Shown piece by piece: positions 23,087 to 30,644 of a DNA stretch of 33,501 bases. Each line of letters opens with the position of its first letter. Position 1 is the stretch's first letter. The notes beneath the pieces are model-generated. The model saw only the letters and a program-made list of their open reading frames with translations. It had not been told where the DNA came from and did no database searches. A program made the position numbers and the translations under genes. The DNA is taken from NCBI GenBank assembly GCA_016871615.1, contig VHCX01000037.1:1-33501 (forward strand). Reading direction: 5' to 3'. This DNA is from Verrucomicrobiota bacterium (GTDB lineage Bacteria; Verrucomicrobiota; Verrucomicrobiia; Limisphaerales; UBA9464).

Positions 23087-23115
23087 TGGATAGGAAACCC
23101 GGGGCGGGGTGTCAA
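23087..23115 (-). promoter_or_regulatory. Sigma-70-type promoter candidate for the tRNA-Thr/tuf/secE/nusG/rplK operon
   Basis: Read leftward, a perfect TTGACA (23115-23110) is followed by an exact 17-base spacer and TATCCA (23092-23087). The -10 box keeps TAT but is otherwise poor. The next stretch is richer in A/T than its surroundings. It is the best housekeeping promoter candidate in front of the informational operon. Confidence 0.5.
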
Positions 23116-23200
23116 CAGAGTTCTGGGGCCACCGCGAGGCCGCCGGCGCCCGGGCCCCCGGGGATCCCGGGCGCCGGGCGCAAAGCCTGTCCGGAACCTC

Positions 23201-23220
23201 AGAGCCTGTCGACAGGCTCT
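23201..23220. repeat. Perfect 20-bp palindrome touching the adk stop codon
   Basis: AGAGCCTGTC is followed directly by its reverse complement GACAGGCTCT. The last base is also the first of the TCA that reads as the adk stop. A partial AAAGCCTGTCC lies just before it at 23191. It may be a REP-like or terminator-related element; without a loop it would need partial melting to act as an RNA hairpin. Confidence 0.75.
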
Positions 23221-23843
23221 CAGGCGTTGAAGACCGTGCTGCCGTCGCTCACCGCCGGCTTCGGGATCCGGACGATCACCTTGAGGATGTCGGACAAGAC
23301 GAGGATCGGCTCCTGGGTGGAGTCGATCTGGTGGATCAGCTCGTCGGGGTAGCAATCGAGCACCGCACGGGTCTCCCGGCGGTAGGTCTCCAGGCGGTTG
23401 CGGATGGTCTCGACATTGGCGTCGTCGAGACGGTTCTCCTTCAGGGCGCGGCGCTGCAGGCGCACGATGAGCTTGTCCATCACCGGGCAGAAGAGGTTGA
23501 AGATGGCCTTGACCTCGAGGTGGTCGCGCATGATCTCGGCCTGTCGCGCGTTGCGGGGGATGCCGTCGAGCAGCAGCGTGTCGGCCTCGGGATTGAAGCG
23601 CCCGGTCGCCGCGAGGCCGTCCATGGTCTGCTTCCAGAGCTGGATGGTGGGCTCGTCGGGCACCAGCCGCCCGGTGGAGGCGTATTCGACGAAGACCCGG
23701 CCGAGCGGTGAGTCGACGCGGAGGTTCCGGAAGGCGTCGCCGCAGGAGAAGTGCACGAAGTTGGGGATCTGCCCGAGGATCTTGCCTTGGGTTCCCTTGC
23801 CCGCACCGGGGGCGCCGAAGAGGAGGATGGCCCGATATTTCAT
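23220..23843 (-). CDS. adk: Adenylate kinase family nucleoside monophosphate kinase, short-LID form
   Basis: The 207-residue protein has P-loop GAPGAGKGTQ (residues 10-19), the NMP-binding CGD...R region, and DGIPRNARQAE, where DGFPRT is usual. RLDDANVETIRNRLETY holds the C-terminal arginines. Between RRALKEN and RLDD the roughly 30-residue zinc or beta LID of typical bacterial Adk is missing, so this is the short form that resembles cytosolic AK1 or UMP/CMP kinase. The expected reaction is ATP + AMP to 2 ADP. It is the last of three leftward genes (hflX, membrane protein, adk) with a 35-base gap upstream. A different NMP specificity cannot be excluded. Confidence 0.87.
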   Translation of the reverse strand: MKYRAILLFGAPGAGKGTQGKILGQIPNFVHFSCGDAFRNLRVDSPLGRVFVEYASTGRLVPDEPTIQLWKQTMDGLAATGRFNPEADTLLLDGIPRNARQAEIMRDHLEVKAIFNLFCPVMDKLIVRLQRRALKENRLDDANVETIRNRLETYRRETRAVLDCYPDELIHQIDSTQEPILVLSDILKVIVRIPKPAVSDGSTVFNA

Positions 23844-23878
23844 CGAGGGGGGTGGGTCGGCCGGAGGCTTCCGGGGCC

Positions 23879-24823
23879 TCAGGCATTCCGGTCGCGCAGC
23901 TTCACCTCGAGCACCTGGGCGAACTCGACCGGGGTCTCCGCCCCGTCGGCCGCCTTGAGCACCAGGTCCGCGCCGCCGATGCGGGTGATGCGGGTGGCCA
24001 CCGTCACCCCGGCGGCGGTGGTCACCTCGAGCAACAGGTCCTTGTCGGCCTCGGAGGCCACGACCTTGAAGAACGAGGGGAACTGCGTCTCGAAGAATCG
24101 TCGGTTGAAGGTGGTCTCTCCCCGGCGGAACTGCCTCGGGAGCCCCTCGTTCGGCGCGGGCGCGTTGCGGGCGGCCGTGCTGGTGGAGCCCGGGGCGTGG
24201 GCGGCCGACGCCGCGGAGGACGCCCCCGGGGCGGGCACACTGAGCGACTGGGCCGCGACCGCCTCGTCGGTGGCGCTGACAACCTCCTCCTCCTCGCGCC
24301 GGGGCAGGGCCAAGAAGATCGCCGGCCCGATGACCGGGAGCACCGCCGAGAGGCCGCAGACCAGCGGCACCGGCTGCCAGCGGAACCGGGCGATCTCGAA
24401 GGCGGCGTAGAGGTTGGCCAAGTAGAGCAGGCCCAGCAGCATCATGCCGTTGGGGGTCGTCAGGGCCGCATACACCCCCTTGCCGGCGATGTCGGCCGGC
24501 GGCCGGGCCACGCGGTCGGGCTGGCGGACGTCGATCTTGCGCGCCTCGGCACGGGCGATTTCCTCGGCCGGGGGCTCCAGCAGCGGTTCCACGAACTTTC
24601 CGGCCCGCGGATGGCCGGCCAGGGCCTTGAGGGTGGCCTCGTCGAGCTTGGCCCAGTCGATGCGGGGCGAGAAGGTGCCGGTGCGCTGGCGCACGATGAG
24701 CCCGTCGGCGTCGGCGGCCGAGACCTCGCCATCGTACACGTCCCCGGTGATGGTCCGGAACTCCCCGCAGACCACCCGGGAAACCAAACACAACAGCACG
24801 GTCCACCAGCAGAAGAGGCGCAT
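23879..24823 (-). CDS. Membrane protein of unknown function with N-terminal signal
   Basis: The 314-residue protein begins with a signal-like segment (RLFCWWTVLLCLVSRVVCGE) and a small domain (FRTITGDVYDGEV...FSPRIDWAKL) that may lie outside the membrane. Two adjacent membrane helices follow around residues 134-180 (GMMLLGLLYLANLYAAFE and PLVCGLSAVLPVIGPAIFLAL). Then come an acidic Ser/Ala/Pro linker and a C-terminal domain beginning FRRGETTFNRRFFE. No named family is recognised, though the conserved-looking terminal domain suggests a real gene. The ATG at 24823 sits directly before the signal. It lies between hflX and adk in the same direction. Confidence 0.8.
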   Translation of the reverse strand: MRLFCWWTVLLCLVSRVVCGEFRTITGDVYDGEVSAADADGLIVRQRTGTFSPRIDWAKLDEATLKALAGHPRAGKFVEPLLEPPAEEIARAEARKIDVRQPDRVARPPADIAGKGVYAALTTPNGMMLLGLLYLANLYAAFEIARFRWQPVPLVCGLSAVLPVIGPAIFLALPRREEEEVVSATDEAVAAQSLSVPAPGASSAASAAHAPGSTSTAARNAPAPNEGLPRQFRRGETTFNRRFFETQFPSFFKVVASEADKDLLLEVTTAAGVTVATRITRIGGADLVLKAADGAETPVEFAQVLEVKLRDRNA

Positions 24824-24917
24824 GATGGTCGGGAGGTTGGCAAACCGTCCCGACGCGGGGAACCAAATTCCTGCGAACCCGGGCCTCAGGCGGCGGGACC
24901 GGGGCGCCCGGCGGCGC

Positions 24918-26213
24918 TCAATGGCCGTCGCGGGAGGCCACCAGATACCCGTCGAACTCGTGCCGGACATGCGGCGGCACCCGGGCACGGAACCGGGCCT
25001 CCGGCCCGGAGTAGTCCTGCTCGACCACCTGCGCCACCGCGTGGAGGCGGCTCATGGCCTTCTGGTCGTGGTGCGGGATGCGGATCTCCACGAGGTCGCG
25101 GATGGGCTTGAGCATGGCCCCCAGCTCGGCGAAGAACGCCTCGAAGCCGAGCTTCCTGCGGGCCGAGACCGCCACGGCCTTGGGAAACTGCTGGCAGTGC
25201 ATGGCCGCCAGCTCGGCAGCGCCGGCCTTGTCGGTCTTGTTGAAGACCATGAGCGTGGGCTTCTCCTGGGCCCCGATCTCGGCCAGCACGGCGTTGACCG
25301 CATCCATCTGCTGCGGGGCATTGGGATGGCTCGAGTCCACCACATGGATCAGGAGGTCGGCCTCAACGACCTCCTCCAGGGTGGCCTTGAAGGCCTCGAC
25401 CAGCCCGTGCGGGAGCTTGCGGATGAAGCCGACGGTGTCGCTGAGCAGCACGTTCTGGTTGGAGGGCAGCCGCAGCCGGCGCGTGGTCGGGTCGAGCGTG
25501 GCGAAGAGCATGTCCTCGGCCATGACCTCGGCCCCCGTCAGGGCGTTGAGCAGGGTGGACTTGCCGGCGTTGGTGTAGCCCACGATCGAGGCCAGCGGCC
25601 ACTGGTGGCGCTGGCGGCCCTCGCGCTGGGTGGAACGCTGCCGCCGCACGATCGTCAGCTCGGAGCGGATCTTCTCGATGCGCTCCTGCGTCTTGCGGCG
25701 ATCGGCCTCGAGCTGCGATTCGCCCTCGCCGCCGATGGAGCCGGTCGATCCGCGCTGGCGGGAAAGATGCGTCCAGTAGCGGGTGAGCCGCGGCATGAGA
25801 TACTGGAGCTGGGCCAGCTCGACCTGGAGCTTGCCCTCCCGGGTGCGGGCGCGCTGGGCGAAGATGTCGAGGATGAGGCCGGTGCGGTCGATGACCTTCG
25901 CGCCGAAGAGGCGCTCGAGGTTGCGGGCCTGTGCGCCGGAAAGCTCGTCGTCGAAGAGGACCGTGTCGGCGCCGGCGTCCCGGGCGGCCTTGGCGAACTC
26001 CTCGGCCTTGCCCGCACCGATGAAGGTGCCCGGATTCGGGGCCTCGAGGCGCTGCACCCCCTGGCCGACGACCTCGACCCCGGCGGTGGTGGCCAGTTCG
26101 GCGAGTTCGTCGAGGGAGTCGGCCACGTCCCAGGAGGAGTGGCTCCGCAGCTCGACCCCCACCAGGAAGGCGCGCTCGGACTTTTTGTCCACGGTGTCGA
26201 TGAGGGCTTTCAC
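24918..26213 (-). CDS. hflX: Ribosome-associated GTPase HflX
   Basis: The 431-residue protein has the HflX N-terminal domain (NPGTFIGAGKAEEF, FDDELSGAQARNLE), and the glycine-rich helical linker GSTGSIGGEGESQLE. A GTPase domain follows with P-loop GYTNAGKST (about 212-220), the FATLDPTTR switch I, DTVGFIRKLPHGLVEAF (G3) and NKTDK (G4). A short C-terminal domain ends the protein. HflX splits stalled or hibernating 70S ribosomes. A GTG start at 26213 was chosen because the conserved region begins a few residues later. It diverges from glgA with a 156-base gap. Confidence 0.95.
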   Translation of the reverse strand: MKALIDTVDKKSERAFLVGVELRSHSSWDVADSLDELAELATTAGVEVVGQGVQRLEAPNPGTFIGAGKAEEFAKAARDAGADTVLFDDELSGAQARNLERLFGAKVIDRTGLILDIFAQRARTREGKLQVELAQLQYLMPRLTRYWTHLSRQRGSTGSIGGEGESQLEADRRKTQERIEKIRSELTIVRRQRSTQREGRQRHQWPLASIVGYTNAGKSTLLNALTGAEVMAEDMLFATLDPTTRRLRLPSNQNVLLSDTVGFIRKLPHGLVEAFKATLEEVVEADLLIHVVDSSHPNAPQQMDAVNAVLAEIGAQEKPTLMVFNKTDKAGAAELAAMHCQQFPKAVAVSARRKLGFEAFFAELGAMLKPIRDLVEIRIPHHDQKAMSRLHAVAQVVEQDYSGPEARFRARVPPHVRHEFDGYLVASRDGH

Positions 26214-26369
26214 GAGGGATGGGGCACGGTCAGGACACCCTAGCAACGAGACGCGCTTCGGGCCACCCCCGCGATGCGCCCGCGGGCGCCGGTTCCAGGG
26301 CGGATGCCCGGATCCGGGAAACGACTTCGGCCTTGTTCGCCCCCACCGGGTGCGCCAAAGACTCTGGCC

Positions 26370-27836
26370 ATGCACGTGCTGCTGGCGACCAGTGAGCTCA
26401 ATCCCTACTCCAAGACCGGGGGGCTGGCCGACATGGTGGCGGCGCTGGCCAAGGGGCTGGCCGGTCCGGCCGGACGGGGCGTCCTGCGGATCTCGGTGGT
26501 CTCGCCGCTGTACCGCGGCGTGCTCGGGTCCCACTCGGGCATCGAACCGACGCCATGGCGGCCGGCGATCCGGATCGGGGACTCGCTGGTCGAGGGCCGG
26601 TTCCACCGGAAGGCCCTCCGGCCGAACCTCACGCACTGGTTCGTGGAGCAACCCGGATTCTACGACCGGGCCGGCCTCTACGCCGAGGCCCAGCGGGACT
26701 ACGCGGACAACGCGGCCCGGTTCCTCTTCCTCAGCCGGGCGGCCCTCGTGCTGGCCCGGCACCTGCCCGACCCCCCCCGGGTCGTCCACGCCCACGACTG
26801 GCAGACGGGCCTGGTGCCGCTCCTGGCCCGGCATGAACAGCTGCAAGGCGGCTGGACCCAGCCGCCGCGCATGGTGTTCACCATCCACAACCTGGCCTTC
26901 CAGGGGTCGTTCCCGCTGTCGAGCTGGGACCTCACGGGCCTGCCCGCCGACTGGCTCCATATCGAGAGCGCCCGGCATCACGACCGGGTTAACTTCCTCA
27001 AGGCCGGACTGACCCAGGCGCAGGCGATCACGACGGTGAGCCCGACCTACGCCCGGGAGATCCTGACCGCCGAGCACGGCTGCGGGCTCGAGGGCCTGCT
27101 GCTCAAGCGCTACAATGACCTGGGCGGGATCCTCAACGGCGTGGACACCGAGGAGTGGAACCCCGCCACCGACCCCGACCTGCCGGCCCGCTTCCACGCC
27201 GGAGACCTCTCGGGCAAGGCGGTGTGCAAGGCGGCGGTGCAGCGCGAGATGGGCCTGCCGCAGGATACGGCCGTGCCGCTCCTGGCCAACATCTCGCGCC
27301 TGACCGACCAGAAGGGCTCGGAACTCATCGCGTCGACGGTGCGGGCGCTGCTCAAGGCGGGGGAGGTCTTCCAGTTCGTCCAATTGGGCAGCGGTGAGCG
27401 GGCGCTCGAGAACGCCTTCCGGGACCTTGCCCGACGCTTCCCCGACCGGGTCGCAGCGCGGATCGGCTTCCACGCCGCGCTCTCGCACCGCATCGAGGCC
27501 GGGGCCGACTTCTACCTCATGCCCTCGCGCTTCGAGCCCTGCGGGCTCAACCAGCTCTACTCGCTGCGCTACGGGGCGGTCCCGGTGGTCCGGGCGACCG
27601 GCGGCCTGCAGGATTCGGTGGTCGATCCGCGCGAGAACGCCGCGCTGGCCACGGGCATCAAGTTCACCCCGTACACGGAGGCCGCGTTGCGCCACGCCGT
27701 CCTCAAGGCGCTGGCGCTGTGGAAGGACCCGGCCTGGTTGGGACACCTGCGCCACAATGGCATGACGGCCGACTTCTCGTGGGACCGCCAGGCGGCGGAG
27801 TACGTGGCGCTCTACGAGTCGGTCTGCCGGGAATAG
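26370..27836 (+). CDS. glgA: Glycogen synthase (ADP-glucose starch/glycogen glucosyltransferase)
   Basis: The 488-residue GT5 enzyme starts with the ADP-glucose-binding loop KTGGLADM (residues 15-22). HAHDWQTGLVPLL and FTIHNLAFQG follow, then ILNGVDTEEWNP, LANISRLTDQKG, and the C-terminal catalytic loop SRFEPCGLNQLYSLRYGAVPVVR. It extends alpha-1,4-glucan chains in the cytosol. The length is normal. No other glycogen genes lie beside it. Its last 25 bases overlap the convergent FO synthase gene. Confidence 0.97.
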   Translation: MHVLLATSELNPYSKTGGLADMVAALAKGLAGPAGRGVLRISVVSPLYRGVLGSHSGIEPTPWRPAIRIGDSLVEGRFHRKALRPNLTHWFVEQPGFYDRAGLYAEAQRDYADNAARFLFLSRAALVLARHLPDPPRVVHAHDWQTGLVPLLARHEQLQGGWTQPPRMVFTIHNLAFQGSFPLSSWDLTGLPADWLHIESARHHDRVNFLKAGLTQAQAITTVSPTYAREILTAEHGCGLEGLLLKRYNDLGGILNGVDTEEWNPATDPDLPARFHAGDLSGKAVCKAAVQREMGLPQDTAVPLLANISRLTDQKGSELIASTVRALLKAGEVFQFVQLGSGERALENAFRDLARRFPDRVAARIGFHAALSHRIEAGADFYLMPSRFEPCGLNQLYSLRYGAVPVVRATGGLQDSVVDPRENAALATGIKFTPYTEAALRHAVLKALALWKDPAWLGHLRHNGMTADFSWDRQAAEYVALYESVCRE

Positions 27837-30187
27837 GCCGGTAGCCGGGCGGACTCCGGGCCGGCCGCCGCCGCCGGGGAGGGAACTCCGCCAAGTCCTT
27901 CGGATGTGCCACCGACCAGCCCTTCGACCCGACTCCCGACCGGCCCCTGACCATACAGCGTCGTCCGGCGGCGCGGCACCCGACCGACCGAACGGATGGC
28001 CACCTCGATCTCCGCCGGGGTGAGGCTTTCGCCGAAGGGTCCGCCGCTCTCTCGGGTGATGCTCTCCTCGTACAGGGTGCCGCCGAAATCGTTGCAACCG
28101 CTCCGGAGCATGGCGGCCGCACGCTCCGGACCCAGCTTCACCCAACTGGTCTGGAGGTTGGGGATCTCCCGGCCCAGGAACAGGCGGGCCAGGGGGTACA
28201 GGCGCTCCACCCGGGCTTCGGCCGCCTCGGCGATGGCCGCCGGCTCGATGCCCGCCTCCCGCGCCAGTTCACGACCCAGCCGATTGCGATGGGGCATGAA
28301 GGCCAGGGGCACGAACTCGGTGAACCCACCGGTGCGCCGCTGGAGATCGCGGAGACGGCCCAGGTGCCGGACCAGGTCTTCCCAGGTTTCGCGATGCCCG
28401 AAGAGGACGGTCGCCGTGGAGCGGAGCCCCACCCGGTGGGCCGTCTCGATGATGGACTCCCACTCGGCGGCCCGCAGCTTGTCGGGCGACAGGCGGTCCC
28501 GCATGGCGTCGTCGAGGATCTCGGCGGCCGTGCCCGGGACCGATCCGAGGCCGGCCTCCCGCAGCCGCTCGAGCACTGCGCTAGCCTCCAGCCCGCTCTT
28601 GCGGCACAGCGAGTGGATTTCCATCGGTGAGTAGGCATGGAGGTGGACGCCGGGCAAGGCACGCTTCAGGGCTCGGAGGAGTTCCTCGTAGTAGTCCAGG
28701 CCGAGGTCCGGGTGGATGCCGCCTTGCAGGCAGACCTCGCTGACCCAGGGCGTCTGGAGCACGCGCTCGACCACCGCGCCGACGCTGCGCGTGTAGGCCT
28801 CGGGGTGGCCCGGCGGCCGGTAGAATCCGCAGAAGGAGCAATTCGTGGTGCAGACGTTGGTGAAGTTGGCGTTGCGGTTGACCACGTAGGTCACCTCGTC
28901 GCCGTGGAGCCGGAGGTTCAGGATGTCGGCCGCCTCGCGAATTTCCTCCTGCGCCCCACCATCGGCCTCGGCCAATCGCAGCGCGTCGTCGACCGACAGC
29001 GGCTCCTCGCGCAGGGCCTGGGACAACAGGTCGACCGGGCCGCGAGGGCGATGGGGCCGGGTGGAGCGCCCAGCGGACACCACCGGGAGAGGCTCCGGCG
29101 ATGAGACCTCCCGCACGGCCTTCCGGGAACCCGCACGTCGGTCTTCCACGCACCCCTCGGGCGTCCCGTCCGAGCCGGACCGCGATGGGCGATCGTCGGG
29201 TGAGCCGGCCCGAGCCTCCAACCCACGCTGACGGATCACCTCGGCGACGCGGGCCGAGATCCAGCCCTTCTCGATGAAGGGGTCGTACACCGGCCACCTG
29301 TGGCGCAATTCGAGGCCGTGGCGGCGGCAGGCCTCGGCATAGTGGGCGGGCGGAGCCCAGGGGTGGAGGGGATTGACCCAATCGCCGTCGGTGCTGATGC
29401 CACCCAGGTCGTCGATCCACGGCAGCAGCGCCTCCCAGTGCGGATGGATGTTGGGCGGAATCTGCACGGCCACCCCGGGCGCAACCCGGCGCCAGTGCTC
29501 GATGAGCTCGCGGTAGTCCTCGAGGGTCGGCGGCGGCGGCACCGGACGCAATCGGGACCCGTCATTGGGGATGAAGTTCTGGAGGATGATCTCCTGCAGG
29601 TGCCCGTGGCGTGCGTGGAGTTCGGCCAGGGCGTCGAGCGACCGGAACCGCGACGCCCGCGACTCGCCCAGGCCGATGAGGAGGCCGCTGGTGTAGGGCA
29701 CCCGCGCGCGGCCGGCGGCCTCGAGCGTGCGCAGGCGGCCCTTGGCCGATTTCTGTGGGGCGACCGTTCGGTTGAAGGCCTCGTCGATGTTCTCGAGCAT
29801 GAGGCCCATGGAGGCGTTGACCTCAGCCAACCGCTCGAAGTCGCCCTCCGACATGGCCCCGAGGTTGGTGTGCGGCAGGAGCCCCACCTCCAGCGCCCGT
29901 TCGCAGGCGTTGCGCACCAGCTCCACGAACCCGCCGAAGCCGCGCCCGGCGATCTCGGCCCGCAGGTGCGACAGCGAGTCCGACGCCTCGCCCGCCAGGA
30001 ACAGGATCTCGGTGGCCCCGCCCGCCCGGGCCTGGGCCAGGAGTGCTTCGATGCGCGCCTCGGGCATCAACCCCTCCCGATCCCGCCGGTACCCGCAGTA
30101 GGCGCAATCCCACGGACAATCCCGCGTGAGCGGAATCGTCAGCGACGGCGAAAAGGTCACAGCCCTCCGGATGTTCAAGACCCGCAC
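27812..30187 (-). CDS. fbiC: Bifunctional FO synthase, CofG-CofH fusion (FbiC type)
   Basis: The 791-residue protein contains two radical-SAM modules. The N-terminal one (about 10-330) has the iron-sulfur motif C24-x3-C28-x2-C31 and CofG features such as HTNLGAMSEGDFERL and ILQNFIPNDGSRL. The C-terminal one (about 390-740) has C446-x3-C450-x2-C453 and CofH features (CLQGGIHPDLGLDYYEELL, HAYSPMEI, SGCNDFGGTLYEESI). Together they join 5-amino-6-ribitylaminouracil and tyrosine into 7,8-didemethyl-8-hydroxy-5-deazariboflavin (FO), the deazaflavin of F420 and of some photolyases. The fused order is that of actinobacterial FbiC. The modules are joined by a Ser/Arg/Gly-rich linker, and the last 45 or so residues are low complexity. 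The start is GTG at 30187. The gene overlaps glgA tail to tail by 25 bases. Confidence 0.93.
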   Translation of the reverse strand: MRVLNIRRAVTFSPSLTIPLTRDCPWDCAYCGYRRDREGLMPEARIEALLAQARAGGATEILFLAGEASDSLSHLRAEIAGRGFGGFVELVRNACERALEVGLLPHTNLGAMSEGDFERLAEVNASMGLMLENIDEAFNRTVAPQKSAKGRLRTLEAAGRARVPYTSGLLIGLGESRASRFRSLDALAELHARHGHLQEIILQNFIPNDGSRLRPVPPPPTLEDYRELIEHWRRVAPGVAVQIPPNIHPHWEALLPWIDDLGGISTDGDWVNPLHPWAPPAHYAEACRRHGLELRHRWPVYDPFIEKGWISARVAEVIRQRGLEARAGSPDDRPSRSGSDGTPEGCVEDRRAGSRKAVREVSSPEPLPVVSAGRSTRPHRPRGPVDLLSQALREEPLSVDDALRLAEADGGAQEEIREAADILNLRLHGDEVTYVVNRNANFTNVCTTNCSFCGFYRPPGHPEAYTRSVGAVVERVLQTPWVSEVCLQGGIHPDLGLDYYEELLRALKRALPGVHLHAYSPMEIHSLCRKSGLEASAVLERLREAGLGSVPGTAAEILDDAMRDRLSPDKLRAAEWESIIETAHRVGLRSTATVLFGHRETWEDLVRHLGRLRDLQRRTGGFTEFVPLAFMPHRNRLGRELAREAGIEPAAIAEAAEARVERLYPLARLFLGREIPNLQTSWVKLGPERAAAMLRSGCNDFGGTLYEESITRESGGPFGESLTPAEIEVAIRSVGRVPRRRTTLYGQGPVGSRVEGLVGGTSEGLGGVPSPAAAAGPESARLPAYSRQTDS

Positions 30188-30630
30188 GCTACCCTGCAGT
30201 TCCCCTCATGCAATCTCCAAAGGGGTCGGTCCTCACTATTGACACAAACCGGCATTCGCCGAGGTGTTCCTCCGGATTTTCTGAGGCAACGAGGTGCATG
30301 GTGGCGCTCCGCGGGATCGATCCTGCGTCCGCAGGGAAGCTCGGGAAGACTCGGCCATGGCGCTTTGCGCCGGAAGTCAGGGTGTCCGCTTCCAGAGCGG
30401 GCTCCGGACCGATCCCGCCACGGTGGGATTTGGCCGGTTGCCGAGGCGACAGGGCTGGCGCTTGGGATGAGGCCTCGTTGAGGTTGCTTCGCGACACTCC
30501 GGTCCGTGACCATCACCAGGCTCATCATGTCGGCCGGTGGGAGGTCCCGCCTCGCAACCCCAATCACGGAACCACAACCACGACACGTCCGCAGGTTAGG
30601 TGTAACTTTGAGCTTCGGAAACCCCATGGA
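30188..30630. other. Intergenic region between divergent FO synthase and kinase genes
   Basis: No protein-like frame is seen on either strand. A TTGACA at 30239-30244 reading rightward has no matching -10 at 17 bases. The region should hold promoters for both divergent genes but none was identified with confidence. Confidence 0.45.
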
Positions 30631-30637
30631 GGAGGTG
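30631..30637 (+). promoter_or_regulatory. Shine-Dalgarno sequence that sets the kinase start
   Basis: GGAGGTG is a full anti-16S match, rare in this window. Two in-frame ATGs follow. The one at 30639 is only one base away, too close to use, while the one at 30645 has a seven-base spacing. The start at 30645 is therefore preferred. Confidence 0.7.
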
Positions 30638-30644
30638 AATGAAC

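Noticed and set aside
24918-28145. A 1075-codon open frame on the minus strand spanning glgA and hflX
   Set aside because: Only its last 431 codons are hflX; the rest is the antisense of glgA, kept open by high GC content.
30239-30244. A TTGACA upstream of the kinase gene
   Set aside because: No -10-like hexamer stands at 16-18 bases; it lies 400 bases ahead of the gene.
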